A stretch of DNA of 64,000 bases from Hymenobacter sp. BRD67. GTDB lineage: Bacteria > Bacteroidota > Bacteroidia > Cytophagales > Hymenobacteraceae. This document shows positions 27,804 through 36,599 of this stretch, in pieces. The stretch covers positions 3,596,001 to 3,660,000 of the forward strand of contig NZ_CP053904.1 of the NCBI RefSeq assembly GCF_013256425.1, in the 5' to 3' direction. Below the pieces are notes generated by a model. The model worked only from the letters and a program-made list of their open reading frames with translations, was not told the DNA's origin and made no database searches. Each line of letters begins with the position of its first letter. Positions within the stretch are counted from its first letter, which is position 1. Made by a program: the position numbers and the translations under genes.

Positions 27804-28858
27804 TTAGCGGCCCGCGTACTGCTTGGTGTTGTACTCTTGGTAGGCGCCGCTCGTCACATGGTCGAGCCATTCCTGGTTGGCGAGGTACCAGTCAACGGTT
27901 TGGCTCAGGCCCTGCTCAAAGGTTACGCTCGGCTTCCAGCCCAGCTCGTGCATGATTTTGCTGCTATCGATGGCGTAGCGCATATCGTGGCCGGCGCGGT
28001 CGGTTACGAAGGTGATGAGCTGGCGCGAAGTACCCTGAGGCTGGCCGGTTTTCTCATCTACCACATCGCAGAGCAGCTCAATAAGCTTAAGGTTCTGCCA
28101 CTCGTTTACGCCCCGATGTTGTAGGTGTCGCCCAGCTTTCCCTTATGAAACACTGCATCGATAGCCGTGGCGTGGTCCTTCACGAAAAGCCAGTCGCGCA
28201 CGTTTTCACCCTTACCATACACAGGCACTTTCTGGCCGGTGCGCAGGCGGTGAATAGCCAGCGGAATCAGCTTCTCGGGGAAGTGGTTAGGCCCGTAGTT
28301 ATTCGAGCAGTTGCTCAGCTTTACGGGCAGGCCGTAGGTGTGGTACCAGGCCCGCACAAAGTGGTCGGACGCGGCCTTGGAGGCTGAATAGGGCGAGCGC
28401 GGGTCATACGACGTTTCCTCGGTAAACATCTCGGGGCCGAAGTCAAGCGAGCCGTATACCTCGTCGGTGCTGACGTGGTAAAACGTGTGCCCCTCAAAAC
28501 CCTTGGGCTTCCAGAGATTTTTGGCGGCATTCAACAGGTTAACGGTGCCGATAACGTTGGTTTTCACAAACGCCATCGGGTCGGTAATACTGCGGTCAAC
28601 GTGACTTTCGGCGGCCAGGTGAATAACAGCATCGGGCTCCTCGTTGGCGAAGAGCTGGTCGATAAATGCCTGGTCGGCGATATCGCCCTTGACAAACTTA
28701 TAGTTAGCGGCGTTCTCGATATCACGCAGATTTTCCAGATTGCCTGCATAAGTCAGGGCATCAAGATTCAGAATCTGGTAGGCAGGATACTTGGTCACGA
28801 ACAGCCGCACCACATGCGACCCGATGAAGCCGGCCCCGCCGGTAATTAAAATTTTCAT
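27804..28858 (-). CDS. rfbB: dTDP-glucose 4,6-dehydratase, apparent frameshift
   Basis: Reads as one 351-residue protein from the ATG at 28858 (MKILITGGAGFIGSH) if one base is added at the C4 run 28111-28114: the first frame ends LGDTYNIGA and the second continues as GVNEWQNLKLIELLC. It converts dTDP-glucose to dTDP-4-keto-6-deoxyglucose. Diagnostic parts are FYHVSTDEVYGSL, the YxxxK in SPYSASKAASDHFVRAW, and SNCSNNYGPNHFPEKLIPL. The length agrees exactly with RmlB once corrected. The upstream ATG at 28921 was not chosen because the added residues are low-complexity. The keto sugar must be used by enzymes encoded elsewhere. Confidence 0.92.
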
Positions 28859-28956
28859 ATTTGTAAGATAAAAATGTGAGCTGTAGAACAATGTGAAAAT
28901 TGCAAGTGCATTGAAAAGCAAATCTATAGCCTACTCATTTTCACATTTACCATTTT

Positions 28957-29988
28957 TTAATTTCCCACATTTTTTAAAGCCTCCTGCCATTTCCAGGCGC
29001 TGACCAGCGAATCGAATAATGAGGTGGTCGTACTGAAACCCAATACGTCCGCAGCCTTAGTAGCATCGGCATAAATGGCCGGCACGTCGCCGGGACGGCG
29101 TGGGCCCATAGCGTAATTCAGCTTTTGACCGCTGGCCTGCTCAAAGGTTTTTACTACCTCAAGCACCGAATTGCCTTGGCCTGTGCCCACGTTGAACGTT
29201 TCGACCACCTCGCTGGCCTTGCGGTCGAGTAGTCGCTGCACGGCCGTGATATGGGCCTTGGCCAGGTCTACTACATGGATATAGTCGCGCACGTTTGTGC
29301 CATCGGGCGTGTCGTAGTCGCTGCCGTTTATAGTCAGCTTCTCGCGAATACCGGCCGCCGTCTGGGTGATGAACGGCACCAGGTTATTAGGCACGCCCAG
29401 CGGCAGCTCACCTATCCGCGCCGACTCATGTGCCCCAATTGGATTGAAATAGCGCAACAGTATAGTATGCAGCTTATTATCGGGCGCAGCTGACACATCG
29501 TGCACAACGTCTTCGCACATCTGCTTGGTGCGGCCATAAGGCGACGAGGCCGGCTTGGTGGGCGTAGCCTCCGTTACGGGCAGCGCGTCGGGGATACCGT
29601 AAACCGTGCACGAAGAAGAAAACACCAGGCTTTCTACTCCGAACTCCGGCATTACTTTCAGCAGCGTGAGTAGTGAGCCCACGTTATTCTGGAAGTACAT
29701 CAATGGCTTGGCTACTGATTCTCCAACGGCTTTAAAAGCCGCGAAGTGAATGACGCCCTGCACGTTGCCTTCCGTCTTGAATACCTGGCGCAAGGCGTCG
29801 GCATCGCCGCAGTCGATAGGATAGCACGTCACATCATGACCCAGAATGGCCCGTAGTCCGTCCAGCACCGACTCTCTCGAATTACTGAAATTATCAATAA
29901 TAACGGGCTCGTAGCCCGCCTGGGCCAGCTCAACCACCGTATGGGAGCCAATGTAGCCAGCGCCGCCGGTAACGAGAATCTTTTTCAT
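28957..29988 (-). CDS. galE: UDP-glucose 4-epimerase
   Basis: A 343-residue enzyme that interconverts UDP-glucose and UDP-galactose. It has the NAD fold KILVTGGAGYIGSHTVVELA, VIHFAAFKAVGESV, the active site SSSCTVYG with Y-x3-K in SSPYGRTKQMCEDV, and the GalE blocks LRYFNPIGAHESA and GTNVRDYIHVVDLAKAH. The C-terminal GPRRPGDVPAIYADATKA is also typical. It is intact, unlike the genes on both sides, which carry apparent frameshifts. It serves the polysaccharide locus by supplying UDP-galactose and may also serve galactose catabolism. Confidence 0.93.
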   Translation of the reverse strand: MKKILVTGGAGYIGSHTVVELAQAGYEPVIIDNFSNSRESVLDGLRAILGHDVTCYPIDCGDADALRQVFKTEGNVQGVIHFAAFKAVGESVAKPLMYFQNNVGSLLTLLKVMPEFGVESLVFSSSCTVYGIPDALPVTEATPTKPASSPYGRTKQMCEDVVHDVSAAPDNKLHTILLRYFNPIGAHESARIGELPLGVPNNLVPFITQTAAGIREKLTINGSDYDTPDGTNVRDYIHVVDLAKAHITAVQRLLDRKASEVVETFNVGTGQGNSVLEVVKTFEQASGQKLNYAMGPRRPGDVPAIYADATKAADVLGFSTTTSLFDSLVSAWKWQEALKNVGN

Positions 29989-30017
29989 ATATAAATAATG
30001 GTTAATGGTTAATAATT

Positions 30018-30054
30018 AATTAACTGCTTAGCTTAGCAAGCCAAGCAGTTAATT
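30018..30054. terminator. AT-rich hairpin between galE and the dehydrogenase gene
   Basis: AATTAACTGCTT (30018-30029) and AAGCAGTTAATT (30043-30054) are exact inverted copies. The flanks are AT-rich. It may end or attenuate the upstream minus-strand transcript. Confidence 0.6.
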
Positions 30055-30070
30055 GACCATTACCGTTATG

Positions 30071-31368
30071 CTATAAGCTCCAATAACCAAGCTCCTGCAT
30101 CGGCTTGCTCCGATAGAGGCCTTTGATATCAACCAGTATGGCATTGTCGGCCGTGATGGACTTGAAGTACGCTTCATCCTTGGCCACGTAAGGCTGATGG
30201 CTGACGGCCACGATAACGGCATCGTAGTCGTGCCGAATGCTGTCGGCGGCCGTAAGGCGGAAGCCATACTCGTGGTGTAGCTCGTCGGAGCTGGCATGGG
30301 GGTCAACGATATCCACGTTTACCGAGAAATTTTTCAACTCCTGAATAACGTCGGCCACCTTCGAATTGCGAATATCTTCCACGTTTTCCTTAAACGTTGC
30401 GCCCATTACCAGTACGCGGCTTTTTGCTACGTCCTTGCCGCGCTTAATCATCATCTGCACCGTTTTGCGGGCGATATAGGCCCCATGTTGTCATTGGTCG
30501 TCCGGCCGCTCAGGATAACCTTGGCATCATAGCCCAGCTCTTTGGCCTTATAAGTAAGGTAATACGGGTCTACGCCGATGCAGTGGCCGCCTACCAGACC
30601 AGGCGAAAACTTGAGGAAGTTCCACTTCGTACCGGCCGCCTCCAGTACTTCATAGGTATTAATATTCATGCGGTCGAATATCATCGAAAGCTCATTCATC
30701 AGGGCAATGTTGACATCGCGCTGAGTATTTTCGATAATCTTGGCCGCTTCGGCTACCTGAATGCTGCTGGCGCGGTGAACGCCGGCTTTTACTACCAGCT
30801 CGTACACTTTAGCGATAACGTCGAGCGATTCTTCATCGCAACCGCTCACCACTTTTACGATGCGCGTCAGCGTGTGCTCCTTATCGCCGGGATTGATACG
30901 CTCGGGCGAATAGCCAACCTTGAAGTCGGTCTGGAATTTCAGGCCCGAAAGCTTTTCCATTACCGGAATACAGTCTTCTTCGGTGCAGCCGGGATACACA
31001 GTGCTTTCAAACACCACGTAGTCACCCTTTTTCAACACCTTGCCTACCGAGCCCGAAGCACCCAGCAGGGGCTTGAGGTCGGGCTGCGCATGCTCATCAA
31101 TGGGCGTAGGCACGGCCACAATAAAGAACCGGGCCTCCCGCAGCACTTCCAGCGAGTCGGTAAAGGTGATATCGCAGCCTTCGAAAGCTGAGCTATCGAG
31201 TTCGCCGCTAGGGTCCTGGTGGTTGCGCATCATCTCCACGCGGCCAGCATTGATATCGAAGCCGATAACCGAGAGTTGCTTGGCAAATTCGAGGGCGATG
31301 GGCAAGCCTACATAGCCGAGGCCAATCACGGCCAGCTTGGCTTCTTTGCGGAGGAGTTCGTCGTACAC
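30071..31368 (-). CDS. UDP-N-acetylhexosamine 6-dehydrogenase (WbpA/TviB-like), apparent frameshift
   Basis: Reads as one 432-residue protein if one base is added at the C4 run 30481-30484, where the first frame ends GRTTNDNMG and the second resumes AYIARKTVQMMIKRGKD. The NAD domain begins LAVIGLGYVGLPIALEFAKQ. The central domain has VGYSPERINPGD and the catalytic Cys in GLVGGHCIGVDPYYLTYKA. The C-terminal UDP-binding domain has VLVMGATFKENVEDIRNSKV. The family oxidises UDP-GlcNAc or UDP-GalNAc to the uronic acid; the exact sugar is not certain. With the WbpP/TviC-like epimerase and the WbpD-like acetyltransferase it suggests an acidic amino-sugar in the polysaccharide. Confidence 0.9.
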
Positions 31369-31457
31369 TTTTGTAGGAATTATAAACTATGAATTAAAAA
31401 TTAAAAATCAAACCCAGGCTCACTTACTGCCACATTTCAATTTTTAATTCTCAATTT

Positions 31458-32123
31458 TTAATCGATTTCAAATACTGTTTTTTTATCCGGGCTTAGCTGG
31501 TAGTGCTGGCCACTTTCGGGGCAGATGGCCCGCCCCGCTTCGTCGAAGCGCAGCCGGTGGCCATAAGCACTCATCCAGCCCTGCTGGCGGGCGGGCGTAC
31601 CGTAGACGAGCGCATAGGCCGGCACGTTGTGCGTAACTACGCTTCCGGCACCTACAAAGGCATAGCGCCCAAGCCGCACGCCACAGATAATGGTTGCATT
31701 TGCCCCGATGCTCACGCCTTGCTCCAGATAGGTCGTCTGGTAATGGCCTTCGCCCCGGCGTGGCACGGCCGAGCGCGGATTGCGCACATTGGTAAACACC
31801 ACCGACGGGCCAAGAAACACATCATCTTCGCATACTACGCCGCCGTAAAGGCTCACGTTGTTCTGCACCTTCACATTGCGGCCTAGCATAACGCCATCGG
31901 CTACAAACACGTTCTGGCCCAGTGAGCAGTTTTCGGCGAGTACAGCCCCCGCCGCCACATGGCAAAAGTGCCAGATACGGCTACCTTCCCCTATGCGGCA
32001 GCCCGCATCGAGCACGGCAGTGGGGTGCGCATAAAAATCAGCAGGAAGGTTAGACACGGGGCGGGTAAGCAATTGCGACCGCAAAGGTAGCAAAGCAAGG
32101 GGGTTAAGGAGTAGGCGAGACAC
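31458..32123 (-). CDS. left-handed beta-helix acyltransferase (WbpD/WlbB-like)
   Basis: A 221-residue transferase with hexapeptide repeats from about residue 30 to 175 (HPTAVLDAGCRIGEGSRIWH, AENCSLGQNVFVADGVMLGR, NVKVQNNVSLYGGVVCEDDV). VSIGANATIICGVRLGRYAF and AYALVYGTPARQQGWMSAYG match the WbpD/WlbB group, which N-acetylates UDP-3-amino-GlcNAcA using acetyl-CoA. The neighbouring WbpA-like dehydrogenase supports this, but WbpB and WbpE homologues (oxidase and aminotransferase) are missing from the window. The first 25 residues are hydrophobic and atypical, so the real start may be about residue 25. The gene is divergent from a lipoprotein gene. Confidence 0.85.
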   Translation of the reverse strand: MSRLLLNPLALLPLRSQLLTRPVSNLPADFYAHPTAVLDAGCRIGEGSRIWHFCHVAAGAVLAENCSLGQNVFVADGVMLGRNVKVQNNVSLYGGVVCEDDVFLGPSVVFTNVRNPRSAVPRRGEGHYQTTYLEQGVSIGANATIICGVRLGRYAFVGAGSVVTHNVPAYALVYGTPARQQGWMSAYGHRLRFDEAGRAICPESGQHYQLSPDKKTVFEID

Positions 32124-32171
32124 TTTAACACAAATTGACTTTCTTTAATATTACAGGGAGTCAACCTATAC

Positions 32172-32208
32172 CGGGAGCTGTAAGCGGGCAGCCCGCTTAC
32201 AGCTCCCG
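32172..32208. repeat. 17-base-arm hairpin in a divergent promoter region
   Basis: Arms 32172-32188 and 32192-32208 are exact inverted copies (CGGGAGCTGTAAGCGGG) around the three-base loop CAG. It lies between divergent genes, where a terminator is not expected, so a REP-like element or a regulatory structure is more likely. Confidence 0.75.
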
Positions 32209-32303
32209 TGAACTGCGCTGGTGCTTCAACCAATAAAAAAGCGGGCCGTAGCCCAAGGTTTATTGCCGGGGTCCTGCCTACGTCAACTCGCATTAGCGGC
32301 GCC

Positions 32304-32311
32304 TATCTTTG
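32304..32311 (+). promoter_or_regulatory. -7 promoter element of the lipoprotein gene at 32345
   Basis: TATCTTTG matches TAnnTTTG exactly, 33 bases before the ATG. No good -33 TTG is seen. Confidence 0.5.
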
Positions 32312-32344
32312 AGCCTGAATTTTATAGATTTACCTTCTTCACTC

Positions 32345-32890
32345 ATGAAAAACTGGTTAGCCCTTCTACTGCTGGCCTCGTTAGCCAGCTGCGGCGACTC
32401 GACCTCTACCCCTGCCAACTCGCTAGCCAGCAATAACTTTGAATCGGTTGATGGCTGGATGGGGGATACGCCCCAACCTTCCCTGACGAAAGAGAAGGCC
32501 CACTCTGGCGCATACAGCGTGTCGGTGCGGCCGGGTATTGACTATAGCCTGGGCTACAATAACACCCTTGGCAGAATGAGCACGAGCCGACCCGAAAAAA
32601 TAAAGATTAGCGGCTGGGTTTATTTGCCGAGCCCCCAGGCCAGCGCCCAATTGGTGACGGAGATTAAAGACCCTACCCTTCCGACTAATAACGTGCTGCT
32701 CTGGAATGGCATTGACCTGAAAAAGGAAGTGAAGAAGTTCAACGAGTGGCAGCAAGTAGAGCGGGTAATCACTATTCCGGCTACAGCGAAAGCTACTTCG
32801 ACACTCAAAGTGTACCTCTGGCGCGCCGATGACAGTCAGCCGGTCTATCTCGATGACCTGTCGCTCTCGCTCGACAACGAAGCCAAATAG
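32345..32890 (+). CDS. lipoprotein with carbohydrate-binding-like fold
   Basis: A 181-residue lipoprotein started at 32345 (MKNWLALLLL) with lipobox LASC (Cys near residue 16). The mature part looks like a jelly-roll binding module: FESVDGWMGD, KEKAHSGAYSVSVRPGIDYS, KISGWVYLPSP, and the end strand KVYLWRADDSQPVYLDDLSL. The ending YLDDLSL is typical of CBM-like beta-sandwiches. A close paralogue, broken by a stop codon, is at 36016, and a related C-terminal domain ends the pseudogene at 36600-37720. The location inside the polysaccharide locus suggests, but does not prove, a role in binding or export of the polymer. Confidence 0.75.
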   Translation: MKNWLALLLLASLASCGDSTSTPANSLASNNFESVDGWMGDTPQPSLTKEKAHSGAYSVSVRPGIDYSLGYNNTLGRMSTSRPEKIKISGWVYLPSPQASAQLVTEIKDPTLPTNNVLLWNGIDLKKEVKKFNEWQQVERVITIPATAKATSTLKVYLWRADDSQPVYLDDLSLSLDNEAK

Positions 32891-33017
32891 CGCGTTAGTC
32901 AGCCTTCTTCTTATAGCTGCCCGGCTTGGAATAGGACAGCTAAGCAGAATATCCTGAAGCCTGGGCTGCCGCACAGATACTAAGGACTCGTCCGGTATTT
33001 AATGCGTTGCTGATAGC

Positions 33018-33090
33018 GAAGCTGTTTAGGAAGTCTGGTTGGGCGGTATCGCCGGCAGCCTGCTTCGGCCCCAACTTCCTAAACAGCTTC
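33018..33090. repeat. 73-base MITE-like element with inverted ends
   Basis: GAAGCTGTTTAGGAAGT at 33018-33034 is repeated inverted at 33074-33090. The element is flanked on both sides by AGC (33015-33017 and 33091-33093), a possible 3-base target duplication. There is no coding capacity. The ends resemble those of IS5-group elements from memory; no matching IS is in the window. Confidence 0.55.
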
Positions 33091-33218
33091 AGCATCTACT
33101 TCTGCCAGCGCCTAGCTCTAATGCCTCTACTACGCATATTGCTAGTGCAGCAAGCAGTTAATGAAGGTACTAATCGGCTTCTGGCAGAGTCTGCTCACTT
33201 GGCTGGGTATATATAATC

Positions 33219-33639
33219 TCAAAGCGATTTTTTCAGCTTTAAAATTTGCTTCTCAAATAGCTCATCTGAAACTGCTGCAACGCCCACAGTCAACACGAAA
33301 ACCCCGAACGGCTGACCATAATACATACTTTGTGGCAGTTGCCAATTGTGCCGGCCAAGACAGTCAATAACCAGACTTTGATACATATATAAACTAAACG
33401 ATATCCTGCCTAAGTAATCGATTATACTGCTTTTAACCAATAGCTTTACAAAATGGGAATTATTGAAAAACAAAGAAGCTGAAGATAAAGCAAAGGGGCC
33501 AGGCAATAAGGTATTTCTTGAAAGCGGCGAAAGTGAAGGTTTCGTAATTGCTGCTATCCAAGACGTTCAACAACACAATAAATACAAACAGCTTCTTAAG
33601 CTGATGGTTAGCATATTTGCTTTCTCAGCTAAGAGTAAG
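33219..33639 (-). pseudogene. C-terminal remnant of an acyltransferase-3 (OafA/YrhL-like) gene
   Basis: The best-preserved part (33219-33506) reads IIDYLGRISFSLYMYQSLVI followed by hydrophobic residues and KKSL before the stop, the C-terminal signature of acyltransferase-3 membrane proteins that O-acetylate surface polysaccharides. Between 33506 and the IS3 end at 33639 further pieces are readable only by changing frame (LLLAEKANMLTISLRSC, then FIVLLNVLDSSNYETF). LLLAEKA fits just after the N-terminal GFLI motif preserved on the other side of the IS, so the central part of the protein has been lost in addition to the insertion. The gene is inactive. Confidence 0.72.
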
Positions 33640-34855
33640 TGTAAGCTTCCCCTGTAAGTAGGCCAGTGTAAACTAGAGGAAGGTGGTATTTTCACCCCCC
33701 CCCCTTTTTTTACCAGCCCTATGAAAAAGAGTCGATTTAGTGAAGCCCAAATAGTGGGTATGTTGCGTCAGCAGGAACAAGGGCAGACCGTCGCGCAGAT
33801 TTGTCGCGAGCACAGCATTAGCGAAGCCACGTTCTACGCCTGGAAAAACAAGTTCGGTGGCATGAGCACTAGTGAGTTGCAACGCCTGAAGCACCTGGAA
33901 GATGAAAACCGCCGCCTCAAACAGCTCTACGCCGAGTTAAGTCTGGAAAACCAGGTGATCAAGGAGGTGCTGCGAAAAAAGTAGTTACCCCCACGGCCCG
34001 ACGCGAAGCGGCTCACTACGCCTGCGAGCGGGGGCTGAGCCAGCGCCAGGCGTGTCGACTAACGGGCCTGGCCCGCGAGAGCTATGCCACCCCGTCGGGT
34101 GGGGGCCGTGGGGGACTGCAAGCCACCGACGCCGACCTGGTCACCCGCTTGCGGGCGCTGGTCAAGCGGCATGGGGGTTGGGGCTTTTGGAAATACTACT
34201 ATCGGCTGCGCAAGCTCGGGGTGGTAGTCAATCACAAGCGGCTCTGGCGACTCTACCAGGCAAGGAGCTTGCAACTGGGAAAGCGGCGCAAAAAGAAGCG
34301 GTTGCCTGAACGGGTCAAACGACCGCTGGAAGTACCCACCCAGCCCAATGTCTGCTGGTCGCTCGATTTTATGAGCGATGCCTTAACCGATGGGCGGCGC
34401 TTCCGCACCTTGAACGTGGTCGAGGACTGGAACCGGGAAGTGCTCGGTATAGAAGTCGATTTCTCGCTACCGGCCGCTCGCGTCGTGGCCCTGCTCACCA
34501 CCCTGGTCAGCCGCTACGGCTCGCCGGCCCGGATTCGGGTGGATAACGGCCCTGAACTTATCAGTCAGGTGCTCCAGACCTGGTGTCAGGAGCAACACAT
34601 CGAGTTGCACTGGATTCAACCCGCTAGCCCGACCCAAAATGCCTATATTGAACGCTTTAACGGCTCGTTTCGCCGCGAACTGCTCAATGCCTATCTCTTT
34701 ACCACGCTACGGCAGGTGCGCGAACAGTGCCAGAGCTGGCAGTACGATTACAATCATTTGCGCCCGCATGAGGCCCTTAACTTTCTAACCCCCATGGAGT
34801 TTCGTCAAGCTGCCTAACTCCAGTTTTGACTGGCCTACTTTGAGGGGAGCTTACA
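33640..34855 (+). mobile_element. IS3-family insertion sequence with 4-base target duplication
   Basis: A 1216-base element. The left end TGTAAGCTTCCCCTGTAAGT and the reverse complement of the right end TGTAAGCTCCCCTCAAAGTA are imperfect inverted repeats of about 27 bases that continue GGCCAGT. It is flanked directly by TAAG on both sides (33636-33639 and 34856-34859). It contains a complete two-frame transposase gene. It interrupts an acyltransferase-3 gene whose two remnants are on the opposite strand. The intact target duplication and transposase suggest a recent insertion. Confidence 0.92.
33721..34817 (+). CDS. IS3-family transposase OrfAB (programmed -1 frameshift)
   Basis: OrfA (33721-33984, 87 residues) is a helix-turn-helix protein with a leucine-zipper-like tail (MKKSRFSEAQIVGMLRQQEQ, LKHLEDENRRLKQLYAELSL). 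OrfB continues in the -1 frame from the A6G heptamer at 33975-33981 (GTAGTTACCC follows), giving a fusion of about 365 residues. OrfB has an HTH_21 part (RLRALVKRHGGWGFWKYYYR) and an rve integrase core with D-D-E: first D in WSLDFMSD, second in RVDNGPELIS, E in NAYIERFNGSFRRE. OrfB has no good start of its own, as is usual for IS3 elements. Unlike other frame breaks in this window, this one is expected biologically. Confidence 0.93.
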
Positions 34856-35068
34856 TAAGCAGATTATTAAAAAGCCGCTTATTATAAAAACAGGTCACCC
34901 CCTACAGTTTAGTTATGCGGTATAAGCTTTAGGGCAGATGGCTTACCCTCTTGTATTCCCAGTGTGCTATAATAAATAACAATGGCCAGCGCAGCCGCAC
35001 AACGGAGCGCATTGAGCCCTGCAAAGTGAACTCGGTGCTTTAGAGCAGGATAACTGGGTAGCTGGCAT
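34856..35068 (-). pseudogene. N-terminal remnant of the same acyltransferase-3 gene
   Basis: The minus strand reads HFAGLNALRCAAALAIVIYH and, after a frame break, FIISGFLI just before the IS3 end. These match the N-terminal signature of acyltransferase-3 proteins (LD-LRA-AA--V---H and FF--SGFLI). An ATG at 35068 could be the original start but needs a frame change. Several stops and shifts show decay beyond the IS insertion. Confidence 0.68.
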
Positions 35069-35102
35069 TTATAAAGGATATAACTATGTTATTTCAAGAC
35101 AA

Positions 35103-35894
35103 TCAGCGACGCAACAAACCATACTTAAGAATACAGTAGATGGCACGGAAACCATCGCGCCAGCCTATTTTTTTGCCCTCGGCGTAGGTGCGCCCGTAGT
35201 AGCTGATGCCTACCTCATAGAGGCGCACGCCGGGCACCCGCGCCACCTTGGCCGTTACTTCGGGCTCGAAGCCAAAGCGCTTTTCTTCGAGTTGCAGGCC
35301 CTGAATAATGTCGCGCCGAAACAGCTTGTAGCAGGTTTCCATATCGGTCAGGTTCAGGTCGGTCACCATATTGGTGAGAAACGTGAGCCAGGCATTGCCG
35401 ATACTGTGCCAGAAGAACAGAATGCGGTGCGGGTTGCCGCCCATAAAGCGCGAGCCATACACCACATCGGCAAAGCCCTTGAGAACAGGATTGAGCAGCA
35501 GGTTGTACTCCTGCGGGTCGTACTCCAGGTCAGCATCCTGAATGATGATGTACTCGCCCGTAGCGGCAGCGATGCCCGTGTGCAGGGCCGCGCCCTTACC
35601 TAGGTTCACGGCGTGCTCGAGCAGGCGCAGGCCCAGCTCGGGATAGCGTACAGCATAGGCCTTGACGACAGCTGCGGAATCGTCGCTGGAGCAGTCGTTC
35701 ACCAGGATAATTTCTTTGCCAATATCGTTCACCAGTTCGAGTTCGCGCAGCAAATCCAGAATCTGATGTATCGTGCGGCCCTCGTTGTACACGGGCACGA
35801 TGATGGAAAGGGTTGTGAACTGCACCAAAGTAAGAGCGAAAAGGCTGGCCCGCGACCACGCCTCCTGAAATTGAACCTCAAAACTAGACTCCAT
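35103..35894 (-). CDS. GT2-family glycosyltransferase (dolichol/polyprenol-phosphate sugar transferase type)
   Basis: A GT-A-fold transferase of about 263 residues from the ATG at 35894; the conserved fold starts only at LSIIVPVYNEGRTIHQILDL, so a later GTG at 35825 is equally possible. Motifs are IILVNDCSSDDS, NLGKGAALHTGIAAATGEYI and the metal-binding IIQDADLEYDPQEYNLLLNP. GSRFMGGNPHR and LTDMETCYKLFRRDI are typical of the DPM1/GtrB group, which loads a sugar from its nucleotide carrier onto polyprenyl phosphate. No C-terminal membrane helices are present. The sugar is unknown. It fits the polysaccharide locus and would act with the membrane protein at 37775. Confidence 0.88.
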   Translation of the reverse strand: MESSFEVQFQEAWSRASLFALTLVQFTTLSIIVPVYNEGRTIHQILDLLRELELVNDIGKEIILVNDCSSDDSAAVVKAYAVRYPELGLRLLEHAVNLGKGAALHTGIAAATGEYIIIQDADLEYDPQEYNLLLNPVLKGFADVVYGSRFMGGNPHRILFFWHSIGNAWLTFLTNMVTDLNLTDMETCYKLFRRDIIQGLQLEEKRFGFEPEVTAKVARVPGVRLYEVGISYYGRTYAEGKKIGWRDGFRAIYCILKYGLLRR

Positions 35895-35983
35895 TCTGCA
35901 CAAACTCCTCTCCGGGCGTTTGTACAAGCTGCGCGCATAGCAAAGCATATAGCTTAGTTATGGTTTCCTTGGTCCGTGCGCCC

Positions 35984-35991
35984 TACTTTTG
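35984..35991 (+). promoter_or_regulatory. -7 promoter element of the broken lipoprotein gene at 36016
   Basis: TACTTTTG matches TAnnTTTG exactly, 25 bases before the ATG at 36016. The promoter is preserved although the gene is broken. Confidence 0.45.
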
Positions 35992-36015
35992 CCCGTTGTC
36001 TTCTTGCGATAAGTG

Positions 36016-36557
36016 ATGAAAATTATTCTTTTTAGGCTTCTTGGCGTTGTCCTTTTTTCGTGCGGCGGGCCCACTGCCAGCGCCCTAGCGGGCCAGCTGG
36101 CGGCCACCAGCTTCGACGACCTCGACGGGTAGCAGAATGGTGCCAACGTGCCTTCGCTTACAAAAGAGCGGGCACATTCGGGCGCTTATTCTGCGAAAGT
36201 TGACCCGGCAGCGGAGTATAGCATGGGCTACGACAACCTGTTTGGCAAGCTCAGCGTCACCCAGCTCAGCAAGCTGCGGGTGCACGGCTGGTTTTTTTGC
36301 CCAATGACAAGGCGAGCGTATTGCTGGTGACGGAGCTTAAAAACCCCGGCGAGGATAAGCCGCTGCTTTGGGACAGCTTCGACCTGATTAAGGAAGTAAC
36401 GGCCAAGTCATCGGTTAACCGTTGGTGCGAGGTAGACCACCTCATTACGCTGCCCAAGGGCGCGCCCTTTACCAGCTGGGTGAAAGTATATATGTGGCGC
36501 ATCACTAGTACGCAGCCAGCTTATCTCGACGACTTACAACTGCTGCGGGCCGACTAA
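36016..36557 (+). pseudogene. broken paralogue of the CBM-like lipoprotein
   Basis: The frame starts MKIILFRLLGVVLFSCGG (lipoprotein signal, Cys near residue 15) and runs to a TAG at 36130-36132, in FDDLDG-stop-QNGANVPSLTKE. The intact paralogue at 32345 has Trp there (VDGWMGD), so TGG to TAG is the simplest change. The frame then continues KERAHSGAYSAKVDPAAEYS and shifts at the T7 run 36292-36298 (one T short) into DKASVLLVTELKNPGED and KVYMWRITSTQPAYLDDLQL. The shift could be a sequencing error like others here, but the nonsense codon is a substitution and cannot be explained by run length. The remainder is well conserved, so inactivation is recent if real. Confidence 0.72.
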
Positions 36558-36599
36558 TCTACCAGCCTGCTTCCGGGCCTGTTCTCCTTGCGTTTAGCT

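Noticed and set aside
33975..33981. Frame break in the IS3 transposase counted with the sequence-error set
   Set aside because: The A6G heptamer is the usual programmed -1 site of IS3 elements and OrfB has no start of its own, so this shift is biological.
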